64,000 nt of DNA from Hygrocybe punicea. Its lineage: Eukaryota; Basidiomycota; Agaricomycetes; Agaricales; Hygrophoraceae. Each line of letters starts with the position of its first letter. Position 1 is the stretch's first letter. A model generated the notes under the pieces. It was not told the origin of the DNA. It did no database searches and saw only the letters and a program-made list of their open reading frames with translations. Position numbers and translations under genes: made by a program. Positions 1 through 12,100 of this stretch are shown here, in pieces. The DNA lies in the NCBI GenBank assembly GCA_963556145.1, contig OY744466.1, positions 2,604,001 through 2,668,000 of the forward strand, read 5' to 3'.

Positions 1-1272
1 CAGACCTGCTCTTCTCATCAAAAAATTGGAGGATATATTGACAGATTCCAAGGCGCCACATTTTGGTGCTTGCTCTAATCTGCCGTGAAGCTTTATCTGC
101 TGATCACGGCAAGGGCATTCAGGACCTCCACCTCAATCGCGTTCTCTTAGGCCAAACGAAGCCAAAGTACCAACGGACACATACACTTAGTCAGACTTAC
201 CCATTCCGTCACACCAGCCCATATGCGATTCTGTTTGCAAAACACTTGCCAGCCAGGCAACTCACCGGACGACTAGGTTTGGCCAATGCATTGGTGTTTA
301 TGGTTAGTTCTCAATGTGAGGACACCGTCAAGTTTTTGAACAGCATCACATTCTGGTCTGATTCACTGGAGGAATGTATAGAGACTTTTGATCAAATTGT
401 CAGGAAAAACTCGCATTTCTACACCGATCTATGCTATAATCCCATATCACCATCTTCATCCAAGACCAAGATGAGTAAAGCAGGCGATACAAAGAAAAAA
501 ACTGGCTTTTGTGCTCTGAACAGATGTGAGCAGGCAGCTTTAGGGTATATTCATTTTGACTCACTAACTATATGGGGTCAGCCTTCCAGTCAGCTCAGTC
601 TATTCTCAAAAATCCCCCATCGAGATCCTCTGGTGAATCATTTTACTGAACTCTTCAGTGATGATTTTCAGACCAGGTGGACGAACTTTCTTGGACCACT
701 TTTCAACCAAGACCCTGCTTCCTTCACAGGAAATAAACCAACATGAAGCAATATGCATCAGTTTATTTGCAAGCTCAGTGTAGCTGGCTTAGGATCAACA
801 ACACAATCCTCCCTTACTGTGTTTCAACTCACAAATAATCTCACACTTGCACGCCTCTGCACACCTCCTCTTGTAGAAGACATAACAGCCTGGATATGGA
901 AGATGAAGAAGGCTGGTGCTTATCGTGGTCTACAGGAACTAGGATTCAATGTCACAGCTCTCCACAGGACCCACACATTATTCAAATGTGTGTTCAAACA
1001 CTTTGATGATAACCTGTCGCAGCGTGATCAGTCTTCAATGGGATTTGACATCGGCTGTGGTGTCATTTTTGTCGAGCATATACTGTGCAAAGTTGTTTGC
1101 TGGGATAAGCGCTTGGTGTACAATTGTGGTCAGGGTGCCAGTCTGGTTGGGCTTGGAGATGTAGCGGCTGGTAAGGTAACATGAGCAAAGGGTGCTAATC
1201 ATGACGATGCATCCCTTTTTCCAATTCCTCTTAAAATGAGTCAGGATCGTCTGACAGAGCTTTTGGTTGACG
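1..1272 (+). pseudogene. Gene P: broken hypothetical protein, left end cut by window
   Basis: A long plus-strand reading frame runs from about position 63 to 1272 with two in-frame TGA codons, at 744-746 and 1182-1184. Coding-like sequence continues in the same frame after both, down to a plausible intron donor (GACG|GTAAGATA) near 1272. At the left edge a different frame (from position 1) reads QTCSSHQKIGGYIDRFQG and joins only through a frameshift near 60-80. I do not recognise the family; no signal peptide, membrane segment or catalytic motif stands out. It converges on the minus-strand B' gene, whose stop lies at 1510. The intact locus at 43-52 kb has no obvious relative of it. Recoding of TGA is an alternative to decay, but the added frameshift favours a pseudogene. 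Confidence 0.5.
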
Positions 1273-2108
1273 GTAAGATATCTCTTATATATTTGTTATT
1301 GGTTCTTATATCACCTCTTCAGCTTCTTAGTTTCATTGCTCTAAATTCCAAATATGTCACTTGGATTTTTTGACTTGGTTGTAACATTAATGTCTCTTAC
1401 TGTACTGGTATGCGAATGTGGTCCCAGGTTTGGTTTTATATTGAGTTTCACATGTTATATGATCGAGTGTGTGATTAAACAGTGTTAAATATCTGAAATG
1501 TACCTCATACTACATTTCATCTTCATCCTCAGAAAAGTCCGCATTCCTCTTTAATGTTTTTAAAACTTTTGGCTTCTGAAACGAAGCTTGTGCAAGTGCA
1601 AGTGCAGCCTTCTAATAAGACATTCACAATTAGAACAACGACAGACAATCAAAAATGCTTTAAAACCTTTGTGAATGTATTGTCAATCAAGGCAAGCAAT
1701 CGAAGCACAATCACAAGTCTAAATTTTTTGCTGACATCATTGTTATAGCCACTAGTAACAGGGACTACCAAGAATGAAAGTCGTGCTTCCACAATATCTC
1801 CAACAGAAATATTGGTTGGATTCATGCGGGTATATCTAAGGTAGAGTATTTGGCATGGGAAATTTCATATAACTGTAAACCTTACCAGAAGCTACCATCA
1901 TCCTTTGTCGCCCTTTGAAAATAGCCAACTTCATTATCCACAGTATGGCGATACTTGGAATCTACGGATGCCAGAATTCCATCAGGATCAACAAGGTTGT
2001 TGAAAGGTACAACTTCAGCAGATGCCGCAATTGCACCAGTGCTGAAATATCGGTTGCCAGCTCCTACAACAATCCATTCCTGGAACGTATCAGGCATCCA
2101 GTCTTTTA

Positions 2109-2911
2109 CAGCCATTTGCATAAATGATGGCACTTTTTGAAATTTTTTGAATCAATAGAATAATATGGACTTGAACAAATTTTCTGTGCTCAATCCTGTA
2201 TCTCATGAAATACTGCACAGATTGACATGGTTACAGAGGGAAAGTTGTACTATTTTCTAAGGGCTATCAGCTCCAGTAATTACATTTGGACTACATTTAG
2301 TATATGATGAGTGGTGGATGAAATAAACAGGTAATGTAGTATTTTTGACACTCAATATGATATTGTCAAATTGTGGCATCAAATGAGCTCCTATGAACAA
2401 GATTGTAGGGAGAAAATTGTTCAGTTTTTCAAGGGCTAGAAGCTCATAAACCGTATTTTTCTTCATTTTTGTCCTTTCAGCCAATTTTACATCTTTACCA
2501 TGTTTATTCATATTGGGCTTGAAATTGTATAAGACTCATAATTATTGGCTGAAAGGACAAAAATAAAGAAAAATACGGTATATGAGCTTCTAGCCCTTGA
2601 AAAACTGAACAATTTTCTCCCTACAATCTTGTTCATAGGAGCTCATTTGATGCCATAATTTGACAATATCAATTTGGATGTCAAAAAACACCAGTTTACC
2701 TTCTATTTCACCCACAACTCACCATACACGAAATATTGTCCAAATGTAATTACAGGAGTAGATAGCCCTTAAGAAATAGTACAACTTTCCCTCTATAACC
2801 ATCTTAATCCATGCAGTACTTCATGAGATACACAACAGAGCACTCAAAATTCTTCTAAGTCCACTTTTCTCAATTGATGCAATTTACTGCCATATTCAAT
2901 GCAAACGGCTG
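2109..2911. mobile_element. Foldback MITE R1-a, TA target duplication, inside B'
   Basis: An 803-bp element made of two inverted arms (about 2109-2510 and 2545-2911) with a short loop. The ends read CAGCCATTTGCATAAATG and, on the other strand, CAGCCGTTTGCATTGAA. They are flanked by TA at 2107-2108 and 2912-2913, as for Tc1/mariner-type insertions. It encodes nothing credible; the ORFs in its arms mirror each other. Excision with one TA restores the B' frame exactly (HSDT|LKDWMPDT). Relatives occur at 21255-23663, 30805-31558 and 52433-52960. Confidence 0.85.
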
Positions 2912-3142
2912 TAATGTGTCTGAATGCATATGCTTGGCAAAGATAGAACAAATTGCAGATATACCCTCCAAAGCCGCCTTGTACTTGTGGGTATCCAAAC
3001 CAGTCAATTGTATAACCTGCCTAATACGCATTGGGTTCCTGAAATTTGGGTAAGTTCTTCATTCACATCATTGTGCTGAAAATACCTGGGTTGCTTGAGA
3101 ACTGGTGGTAGTTCACATTGAGTGAGGATGCCTGTCAGACGT

Positions 3143-4086
3143 TGTAGATGCGGGTTCTTGGTGGCTTCGGAACTATATAAAGAAATAAAGATCCTATCCA
3201 AAGGGTGTCAGCGTAGAAGTGACTGGATAATTCAGTGTCGGGAATAGTAGTAAAAGGAAGTGAAAGTGAAATAAAAGTAAAGCCGCCGCATAAACGGGAC
3301 TAATTACGACAAACCCGGCGATGAACGGAGTGAAAATGGATAAATGACGATGAACCCGATGGTGAACGGACTGAAAACGAATGAACCCGACGATGCCGAC
3401 GATGTCGGGTACGACGGGTCGGGTCGGGTCGGGTCGGGTCGGAAACGATGAATGAATATACGGGAACAATGAGGAAGACAACGAAGTAAACTATAAAAAG
3501 GCTAAGGAACTACGTGGACGAGCATTTGAAGGGATTTAAACGATTCTGACTATGAGGGAAACGGGGACTAAGGGTATCTTTTTTGTACGGTCGTCGGGGA
3601 CCGTTTTTATAGTACAGGAAACAGTAATCTACTTTCGGACATGTCTACTTCGGCCGATGGTAAGCTACAAAGAAAGGTTGGAATGGGGATGTGGAAAGGG
3701 GGGTTGCAAAGCAACGAAGACAGGAAATGGGGGGGAAAACGAATATGCAAGGAAAAGATCTAGAAAGTCCTACATATCTCCGAAAGGACGATGGGATGCA
3801 TAAATAAAGTAAATCCAAAGTCGGGGATTGAGTCCGAAGAGATCCATCTCCTGGAATTGGAACTCCGAGGTGTTTGAGGCTGCCAGATTTGGTCTGAGAG
3901 CGGCTGTGACGAAGCGGCATACGTCGGGTTATGTCGGTCACGTCGGGTCACGTCACGTCACGTCACGTCACGTCGGGTTGCGTCGGGTTACGTCGGGTTC
4001 GAATGTGAGTTGGATAGAGGCATCGGGTTCGTCCGGATTCGTGATATATCGATGATACGGACTCAGAGGGACGTCGACCCTCTACA
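3143..4086 (-). repeat. 3' LTR of the 3.1-8.4 kb element
   Basis: A 944-bp LTR running TG...CA on the plus strand, with the inverted ends TGTAGA/TCTACA. It contains a (GGGTC)n run near 3416-3440 and four tandem CGTCA units near 3947-3970. It differs from the partner LTR only by five transitions, all at CpG positions, and one 5-bp CGTCA unit. No protein is encoded. Confidence 0.88.
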
Positions 4087-7000
4087 TCTCCAGGGTACTT
4101 TAAATAAAGACCATCCCTGGTCTATACTATGTGGACTCGGGACTCGGATGCGTGAGATGAGGCCGACGTGGTGGTCATGGAATCGGGCTCGACGGGATGA
4201 GGCGGGTTGTGGACAATGCAAAGGGGGAGAGCGGATGGTGACTAGCGGAACTCGATGGACGGTCGGAGGCTGAGAGCGGTGAATGGGGAACGAAATGAGT
4301 GAAGCCGGTGTCAAGGAAAAAGGAAACAAAGTACATAGAACTGGAGGAAAAGGGAACTGAGCGGAAATGAAAGAAAAGATGGAAAGCTGCAAAAACGGGA
4401 CAAATGGGGAGTGGAAACGCAAAATAGATGAGAAAATAAATAAATGTCGGGTATCGGAAAGAGGGGACGCGATAGAAATCAAGTCGGGATAAAACTAAAC
4501 GTGACATAGGATTGGGGGCAGGTGACGGAGACGAGTAAGGCAGGAGCGGAAACGAAATAAAACACAAGCGGATGACAAAGACGATCTAGGCGGGTCGAGT
4601 TAGGGTCGGCAGCTTTGGTGGCTGTGTCAACGGGTGGCGGAAACGGTGGCGTAGGAGTAGACATGATATGACGACAGTGGTTGTTCAATACGATATGACG
4701 AAAACGGAGGTTCGATAGACGACGACGGAGGTTCAATATACGATGGCGGAGGTTCGATAGACGGTGGCGGAGGTTCGATAAACAATGGCGGAGGTTCGAT
4801 GGACGACGACGGAGGTTCGATATACGATGGCGGAGGTTCGATACGATATGACGAAAACGGAGGTTCAATGGACGACGACGGAGGTTCGATATACGATGGC
4901 GGAGGTTCGATAGATGGCGGCGGAGGTTCGATAGACGATGGCAGAGGTTCGATAGACGGCGGCGGAGGTTCGATAGACGATACTAATATGGGGGCGATAA
5001 TCAACGGCTGTGATATCAGCCTCATACTAGGCGGTTCAGCACCGGCTTGGACCCGTGGGGAAGCATTCCCCCCCATGGAACTGAAATATAAAGTCGGGTG
5101 GGTTGGAAATCGAAGCCGAGACAGGGAACATTGTGTCTGGGTCGAAACGGTGGCGGAAACGGTGGGTCATGGAAAGCGGAGAACGATGTCAAATGGGTTT
5201 AATGCGGGTGCGTGAGCGGATGAGTCGGGTGCGTGGGGAACGAGTGAAGCGACGTGTCGGGTTCGTAAGCGGGTGCGGCGGGTTCGTAAGCGGGTTCGTT
5301 GGGTGCGACAGATTCGCAAGCGGGTGTGTCGGGTACGTCGGGTGGATTATGCGGGTGCCGGGTGTGTCGGGAACGAGTGTTTCTTTTTATCTTTCTTTTA
5401 TCTCTGACATTTTTCTTTCTTTTTGATATATTTAATCTATTTATGTATATATTTCTTATGCCGATGGACGGTGAGGGGTTTTCGTAGGGTCGGGTTCGGT
5501 GGGTATGGGGGTGCGAAGGTGGCGGGTACGAGATGTGAAACCGGAACCGGAACCTCATGCTCGAATTGAGCCGGAACCGGAACCGGATGCCGCGGAATCG
5601 TTGGGAACGCGTCCGGGTTCGTAGTCGGGTGCTGTGATGCGAGTCGCGGATCCGGATCCGGAAGCCGATGTAGCGGATTGGTCGAAAACGGGTTGTCGGG
5701 TGTGGCGGTATGGCATAGGGCCACGTAGGGAGACGGGGCGGACGACGTGGGCGGATAAGAGGGAACGTGGGATTGCGTGACGTGGATCGTGGTTTCGTGA
5801 GGTCGTTCGAGGATGGCGAGAGGTCGAGGAGGCGGCAACGGGTGGTCGATGTCGGGGGACGGAGGCGGATGACGTGGGCGGATGAGACGACGTGGACTGG
5901 GAGATAGATTGGGGGTGATACGGGTGGCGTTTCGTGTACTTTCGTGGCGGATATGCGTGGGGATTTGACAACGATGCGTCGGGTCGTGGAACGGGTTTGA
6001 GCGGCCGGTGGTCAAGGGGGAGTGGGCGAGGACGGGGACGGCTGGGAAGCGGGGGTCGAGAGTGGGAGTCGACGGGGTGACGTAGGTGACGTGGCCGCTT
6101 GCGTGGGACGACGAGGGACGGGGGCGGACGTGTTTGGGGCAGTATGGAGCCATGTCGAGGTGCGGAGGCGTGAACGTGGGTGTGGTAGTGGTCGTACGCG
6201 GTGGTCGTTGGTTCTGGATGAGAGAACGCGGTGGTAGGCCGTTGGGTGACGTGGCATGGCGTTGGAAGCTCTAATATAACGGGGACAGCTTGTAGGGGTT
6301 TGCGAGGGCGATGTGGGGTGCTGGGAACTAGTGGGAAGCAGCGGGTGGTCCAACGAGGACGTGAGCGGCCGGGGATGTCGAGTTACGGGGGCACGAGGAA
6401 GTATGACGTGGCAACGCGTGAGGCGTCGATGACGGCGAGGATGGCTCGTGAGGGCTCGCGAGTGGTGTCGTGGGGCTGTAGGAAGCGGTACGAGGCGACG
6501 GGGAGGCGTAAGCGGCCGGGGATGTCGAATAGGCGGGGGCACGAAGCGGGGTGACGTGGGACACTGTGGGAGCGTCAATAACGGCGAAGACAACTCGTGT
6601 GGGCTCGCGACTGTCGTCGTGGGGCTGTAGCACGGTGTTGAGGGCTGGAACGCGGCGGGGCTGTTTGCACGGACTCGTGAGGGACGCTGACGCGGTTTGC
6701 TGGTAACTTCGCAGGCTCAGACAACGGGGCCGTGTCAGGGCTTGTATCCGGGGACGAGAGCGAGTCCGTAGACGTGAACGGCTGGCCATACGGGGGCGAA
6801 GCGGGAGCCAAACGGGGGCGGATACGGTTGGACGCGTCGAAAACCGCGTTTGAACGCGTTTTTCTGCACGGTTACCACGAAAACGGCTACGATGGGCGTA
6901 CCTGGGGTGCACAGGCTAAACCCGTTACACTGTGGGCGTGTTCCTTCTGCTTCGTGGCTCCGTTCGTCTGTGTTTTCGTGAGTGACGCGGTTGTTGTTGG

Positions 7001-7477
7001 TCGCGGTCGCTGGGGCCTGTTTTGGGGTTTTCCGGGCGCGGATTTTCGACCGGAATCGGTGGGGCGTGGAATTCCGAGTGCGTTGGGGTTGTAAAAACGA
7101 GTGTGGATGGTGGATGTGACGGGGATCGAGACGTCGAGTCGACAAAGTGTGTATTGGGTCGTGGCTGTGCAAGTTTCCTAAAGCGGTAAACGGCGGCTGG
7201 GTCGGGCGGCACAAGAGCGGGTTCGAGGTCGTTAGTGAAACTGAACAATGGTAGTCGGCAAAGAAGAGAAAATATTATAAGAATCAAACCGAAATGATAG
7301 TGTGGTAGTTGGCGATTGGATGTCGAAGCGTTGGGTGTCGAATGTAAAGAAGTCGGGTAACGGGTGTCGGATGTGTAGAGTGCTGCGGCAAGGCTTGTTT
7401 CGAGATGACGAAAGGAAATGAGGGGCTATGAAATGAATGTTTCTTGACACTGAATTATCCTCGCGGTGGGCTCCAGA
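4087..7477. other. Non-coding, repeat-rich interior of the LTR element
   Basis: CpG-rich sequence with a 21-bp minisatellite (GGAGGTTCGATAGACGACGAC and variants) from about 4704 to 4990, then GGGTGCG/GGGTTCG-type repeats from about 5200 to 6800. Open frames of up to 238 codons exist on the minus strand, but they are proline/arginine/histidine-rich, overlap one another and show no retrotransposon domain, so I do not call them genes. Confidence 0.75.
7458..7475 (-). other. Primer-binding-site-like sequence
   Basis: On the plus strand TCCTCGCGGTGGGCTCCA ends two bases before the LTR start at 7478. It has the form of a tRNA 3' end including CCA. Read on the minus strand it begins TGGAGCCCACC just inside the 5' LTR, where a tRNA primer would anneal. 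I cannot name the tRNA. Confidence 0.55.
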
Positions 7478-8416
7478 TGTAGATGCGGGTTCTTGGTGGC
7501 TTCGGAACTATATAAAGAAATAAAGATCCTATCCAAAGGGTGTCAGCGTAGAAGTGACTGGATAATTCAGTGTCGGGAATAGTAGTAAAAGGAAGTGAAA
7601 GTGAAATAAAAGTAAAGCCGCCGCATAAACGGGACTAATTACGACAAACCCGGCGATGAACGGAGTGAAAATGGATAAATGACGATGAACCCGATGGTGA
7701 ACGGACTGAAAACGAATGAACCCGACGATGCCGACGATGTCGGGTACGACGGGTCGGGTCGGGTCGGGTCGGGTCGGAAACGATGAATGAATATACGGGA
7801 ACAATGAGGAAGACAACGAAGTAAACTATAAAAAGGCTAAGGAACTACGTGGACGAGCATTTGAAGGGATTTAAACGATTCTGACTATGAGGGAAACGGG
7901 GACTAAGGGTATCTTTTTTGTACGGTCGTCGGGGACCGTTTTTATAGTACAGGAAACAGTAATCTACTTTCGGACATGTCTACTTCGGCCGATGGTAAGC
8001 TACAAAGAAAGGTTGGAATGGGGATGTGGAAAGGGGGGTTGCAAAGCAACGAAGACAGGAAATGGGGGGGAAAACGAATATGCAAGGAAAAGATCTAGAA
8101 AGTCCTACATATCTCCGAAAGGACGATGGGATGCATAAATAAAGTAAATCCAAAGTCGGGGATTGAGTCCGAAGAGATCCATCTCCTGGAATTGGAACTC
8201 CGAGGCGTTTGAGGCTGCCGGATTTGGTCTGAGAGCGGCTGTGACGAAGCGGCATACGTCGGGTTATGTCGGTCACGTCGGGTCACGTCACGTCATGTCA
8301 CGTCGGGTTGCGTCGGGTTACGTCGGGTTCAAATGCGAGTTGGATAGAGGCATCGGGTTCGTCCGGATTCGTGATATATCGATGATACGGACTCAGAGGG
8401 ACGTCGACCCTCTACA
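7478..8416 (-). repeat. 5' LTR of the 3.1-8.4 kb element
   Basis: A 939-bp copy, colinear with 3143-4086 at a constant offset of 4335, then 4330 after the missing CGTCA unit. Differences sit at 8206, 8220, 8296, 8331 and 8336, all C/T or G/A within a CpG. In minus orientation it precedes the primer-binding-like site, so it is the transcription-initiating LTR. Confidence 0.88.
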
Positions 8417-9186
8417 ACGTAATACTACTTCTTCAGGTCCTTCTCCCAGTCCACCCTTTACAAGATGATACTGATGACGGTCTTTGTTATAGCGGACTTG
8501 CAGTGAATCAAGAAGGCCATCAGCCTGTATACAGCTAAGTTTTTGCTGTGTCACAAAGATATTCAGGCTCTTACTTTAGTCAACATGCAGAGATAGCTTG
8601 CTTGCTTGGAACCATTATACTGTATGGAGGCTTCAAGTTCCAGTTTTTCACCTGTAATTATATGATTGAATCAAGATATGGCAGTATAACATTCATCTAC
8701 TCACCAGCAGCTACCAGCTCATAAAACTTAGTCATAGATCGCTATTGGAGGGAGGTACTTGCATAACAGACTATTATATGCAGATTTTCACACGTTGGAT
8801 TATATTCATATTGGTATGTCTTGTAACAAATAGCATTGGTTAGGTCTCTGGCTGTTCTCCTCTAATATATACTTTAACCAGATAAAATTGCCTCACTAAT
8901 GTGCAATCTGTATTTGTTGCACTGCACATCAACATTCTGTACAGTTAACAATTTGTTGAGCACGCGTCTTGTAGAATGTGCTAGAAAGATGATTACATTT
9001 CTGATACATGTGATACATGTGTATCATTATTTGTAAAAAGAGGTTCATTGAAAATGAACTTGTCCTTGTATTTTACCATATCATGTCATCCATGTCCCAT
9101 TGTGCTGCAACAAGGCAAAGCTTCAAGTATGTTTTCATTTCTGATTTATGATAACTATTCCACCTGGACTGATTGCTTTTAATTAG

Positions 9187-12100
9187 ATCTATTTCTCGCA
9201 AAAAAGCAACCAAGCAAGTCAATGAGCGTGAAGACAGTTCCAGGTATTCATTCAACTTCTAAACATCACTACTTACTAAGATGTTTCTACAGTGACATGG
9301 ATGTACTGTATGTTGTTCAGGACTTTACACATCAACTCACAACTTACATTAAATAGAGGGGAATTGGACGGTGACAATGTCATCAAGTATCTACCTGTTC
9401 TTGCCTTAGTGACCACTCATCCACTCATGTCTAAACAGAGAGGTTTCATCAAAGATTAATCCGTCCACTCCTACAAGGGCTTCCTGATCCATTCAGCGTT
9501 CCAAGAATCGTGCTGTATCTGAGTCTGACTCTGAAGGTCAGCCTGTTGCAAAGCTGTCGTAAGTGCCACCTTTGTGTATTCCAGGTCATTTGTTTAGCAC
9601 AAAATAGGGTTAACAAACACCAGAAGTCTTTGTATGAATGCGTAAATGACTTAGCCATTTTTATCCTGTGCTGACTTTGCAAATCCAGAAATAACAAGAA
9701 GTCCATGTCCAAAGATGTTCCATTGGTTGATGAGGATGAGGATGATGTATTTTTGTAAGCACCAACCACTTTTGCATTATCTGCTAACATGAACATGCTG
9801 ACGTGACATACTAGGGTTAAATCTAACACAAAGAAAGCAAAATGGTATATATCATATGTGATTGCCAATACACTATATTGACCGTATATTTGTTACCATC
9901 TATCAGCCATCAATCTGACTCTGCATTAATTGATGTTGACACTGAAGAATCTGAAGGGTATGCCACTTTATTGGTCATTTTTGGATATGTACTGAGGAGA
10001 TGTTATCAATAGTCTTCCTGTACCGGATGATACAGCTACCGACAATATTTCTGAGGATAATCAGTCAGTGGCACGTACAAATCATACAAAGTAGGTTTGT
10101 GTTGATTCTGTGTGGTACTTCCCTTATAATCCTTCACAGGGTTGTGGATAGTGATAGCGATATTGAGTTGGTCAAGTTTGTCGCTCATATGTTACTGTAT
10201 CCATGCATCAATACTAATATTCTGTAGTCCTCATGTCAAGGGAAGAAAGGAGCAGTGAGTTATTCAAACTGATGCTTTATAGGTATACTTGATTCACACC
10301 ATACCAGAGTACGTGTACAAGAAACATCAAACATAACCAATGAATCAAAGGGCTTGAACGATGAAGCTATGATACGTTCTTCAGCCAAGAATACCAAGTA
10401 GGAGCTGTCTTCATCTCTGGAGTTACGCTTATATTTCTGTAGGACTGTGGTCAAGAAGAGCAAATTCAAACCAGCGATACCCAGTGAGAACATGGTTCCA
10501 GTATATCAGAGGACAACTGAGAACAAGTTTAGTTTTTCATCATTGATCATGTTCACCATTTGATTAGTTTCCAGGCCAGTATCCAAGGGCAAGAAGAAAG
10601 TCACCAACCAGGAGGAGAAACTTGTGTATATGGAGGATTTGCCTGAAGTGTACGTATTGCGTATCTAATTCTATATGGCAGCTGATTAGGTAATAGTGAT
10701 TCGTTTGTTAATCCTACTACTGAGAAGGCACCATTGGACTGTGAAGTCACTGACCCTGGTCTGTTTGATCCTTTCATTGCTGACACATATGGAAATCTTC
10801 CTCACCTTCGGTGTGTATGTTGTTTCTCAAGTCTTATTCTAACTCACATGTTCGATCAAGTGCTTGTCACGTCAAACAATGGACCGAATCCCATGGGTCC
10901 CTTTTATTTGAGCTTAATTCCTGATGTTTGTCCAGGTGTCAATATCGAGTGAGATTTATTTTATTACATTGAAAAATATACCAATGTAGTTACTCACCAA
11001 TATAATTAATAGTGTTATCATCAAGGCCATTACATTCCTGAGAGCTGGGATCTTTGTTAATCCCTTACATGCATCACCCTCTATTGTCAAGTCCGCTGCA
11101 TCTTCTGATTCCGTTCGGAGCACAAGATATGCCATTCAAGCGAACGCTCCCCACAATTTTCTCGACACTGTTTTCACTTCCGTTCTTGCTGTCAACTGGT
11201 GTTGCCGAAGTCCGGTTTGGTCCAGTTTTCGGCCTTTTTGGCTGAACCAAAAACCGGACCCTCAGTTCAGTTCGGCCCCCCCGCTGAACCAGAACCAGAA
11301 CCACATGGAACCGTTCCATGCAATCCGGTCTGCGTTGCGATGTGGTTTGAACCGCGAACCACCTTCCTTCACCCTCAAATTTCCTTGCAAGCCGCAGCAC
11401 CACATCAATTGACGTGGGCCTGGGGTTGCGAGGAGTTGGGAGGGTGAAGAGGAAGGGGGGGACCGCCCGCTGCCATGGGTGCTGCGTCGCTGCCGGCGCT
11501 GTTGTTGCAACTGCTGCCGTTGCCGCTGTCGCTGCTGCTGCTGCTGTCGCCGTCGCTACTGTCGCCGTCGCTGCTGTCGCCGCTGTTGCTGCTGTAGCTG
11601 CGCTGTCGCCGCTGTTGCTGCTGTAGCTGCGCTGCTGCCGCTGCTGCTGCTGCTATAGCTGCTGCCGTTGTTGCTGCCGTTGTTGCCGCTGCCGTTTTCG
11701 TTGCAGCCGTGGCTGCTGCCACTGCTGCTGGGGTTGCCGTGGGGCTGCTGCCACGTCCACGCTCGCCGGCGTCATGGAGCTGTGGGGGGTAAGTATAGAT
11801 AAATAAGTGAAAAATAAAAAATAAAAAGCGACGTATCTTAGCAGCGGGGGTGGGCGCACCACTCCCCGCTGTGTCCCGTTCTCGCTACGGTCCCTGGTTC
11901 CCATCGTGGGCATGGTGTGGGCGTGGGCATGGTGTTGGCATGTGGTTTTGGCATGGGCGCGGGCAGGCGAGGGCGAGGGTGTGGGCATGGGCGTGGGTTG
12001 TGGGGGGCTTCTTTGTGTAAGAAAATGTCAGTAAAGTATGAAATAAACTAACTACTTACCAGTGTTGCTGTTACTGTTCGTTGCTGTTGTGGTTGAGTCG

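Larger units (their letters stand above)
3143..8416 (-). mobile_element. Non-autonomous LTR retrotransposon (LARD-like), 5.27 kb
   Basis: Two near-identical direct repeats, 3143-4086 and 7478-8416, each start TGTAGA and end TCTACA. They enclose 3391 bp of CpG-rich DNA and the whole unit is flanked by ACGT (3139-3142 and 8417-8420). A primer-binding-like site lies just inside the right LTR (7458-7475), so the element is oriented on the minus strand. No reverse transcriptase, integrase, protease or Gag zinc-knuckle motif can be read in either strand of the interior; the open frames there are Pro/Arg/His-rich products of repetitive DNA. It must have been mobilised in trans. It interrupts gene B'. 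The 4-bp duplication is unusual for Gypsy or Copia (normally 5 bp), but continuity of the B' frame across the join supports it. Confidence 0.88.
1510..8800 (-). pseudogene. Gene B': paralogue of gene B, split by a MITE and an LTR retrotransposon
   Basis: Minus-strand exons lie at about 8800-8620 (early exon, with an in-frame TAG), 8545-8421, 3138-3080 region, 3045-2914, 2106-1888, 1832-1690 and a last exon ending in TAG at 1510-1512. Removing the LTR element (3143-8416, ACGT duplicated) and the foldback element (2109-2911, TA duplicated) makes the frame continuous across both joins. The product then aligns with gene B (51138-52393): LTGILTQCELPPV against LQAILVAKDLPPI, RQVIQLTGLDT against RQSIVVTGLDT, and NPTNISVGDIVEARL against NPTCFRIGDIVEVQF. 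Intron positions also match, including the one before the GDIVE exon. The last exon encodes a basic-then-acidic tail (LKRNADFSEDEDEM), like gene B's RIAIKRHVGYVEEGND. Function is unknown. With A' on the other side, B' keeps the divergent arrangement seen at 48-52 kb. Confidence 0.7.

Noticed and set aside
4063..7287. Proline/arginine-rich open frames (up to 238 codons) in the LTR element interior
   Set aside because: They overlap in different frames, follow GC-rich short repeats and contain no Gag or Pol motif.
3143..8416. RIP signature in the LTR element
   Set aside because: LTR differences are at CpG, not CpA, and the element remains CpG-rich. Methylation-driven deamination fits better.
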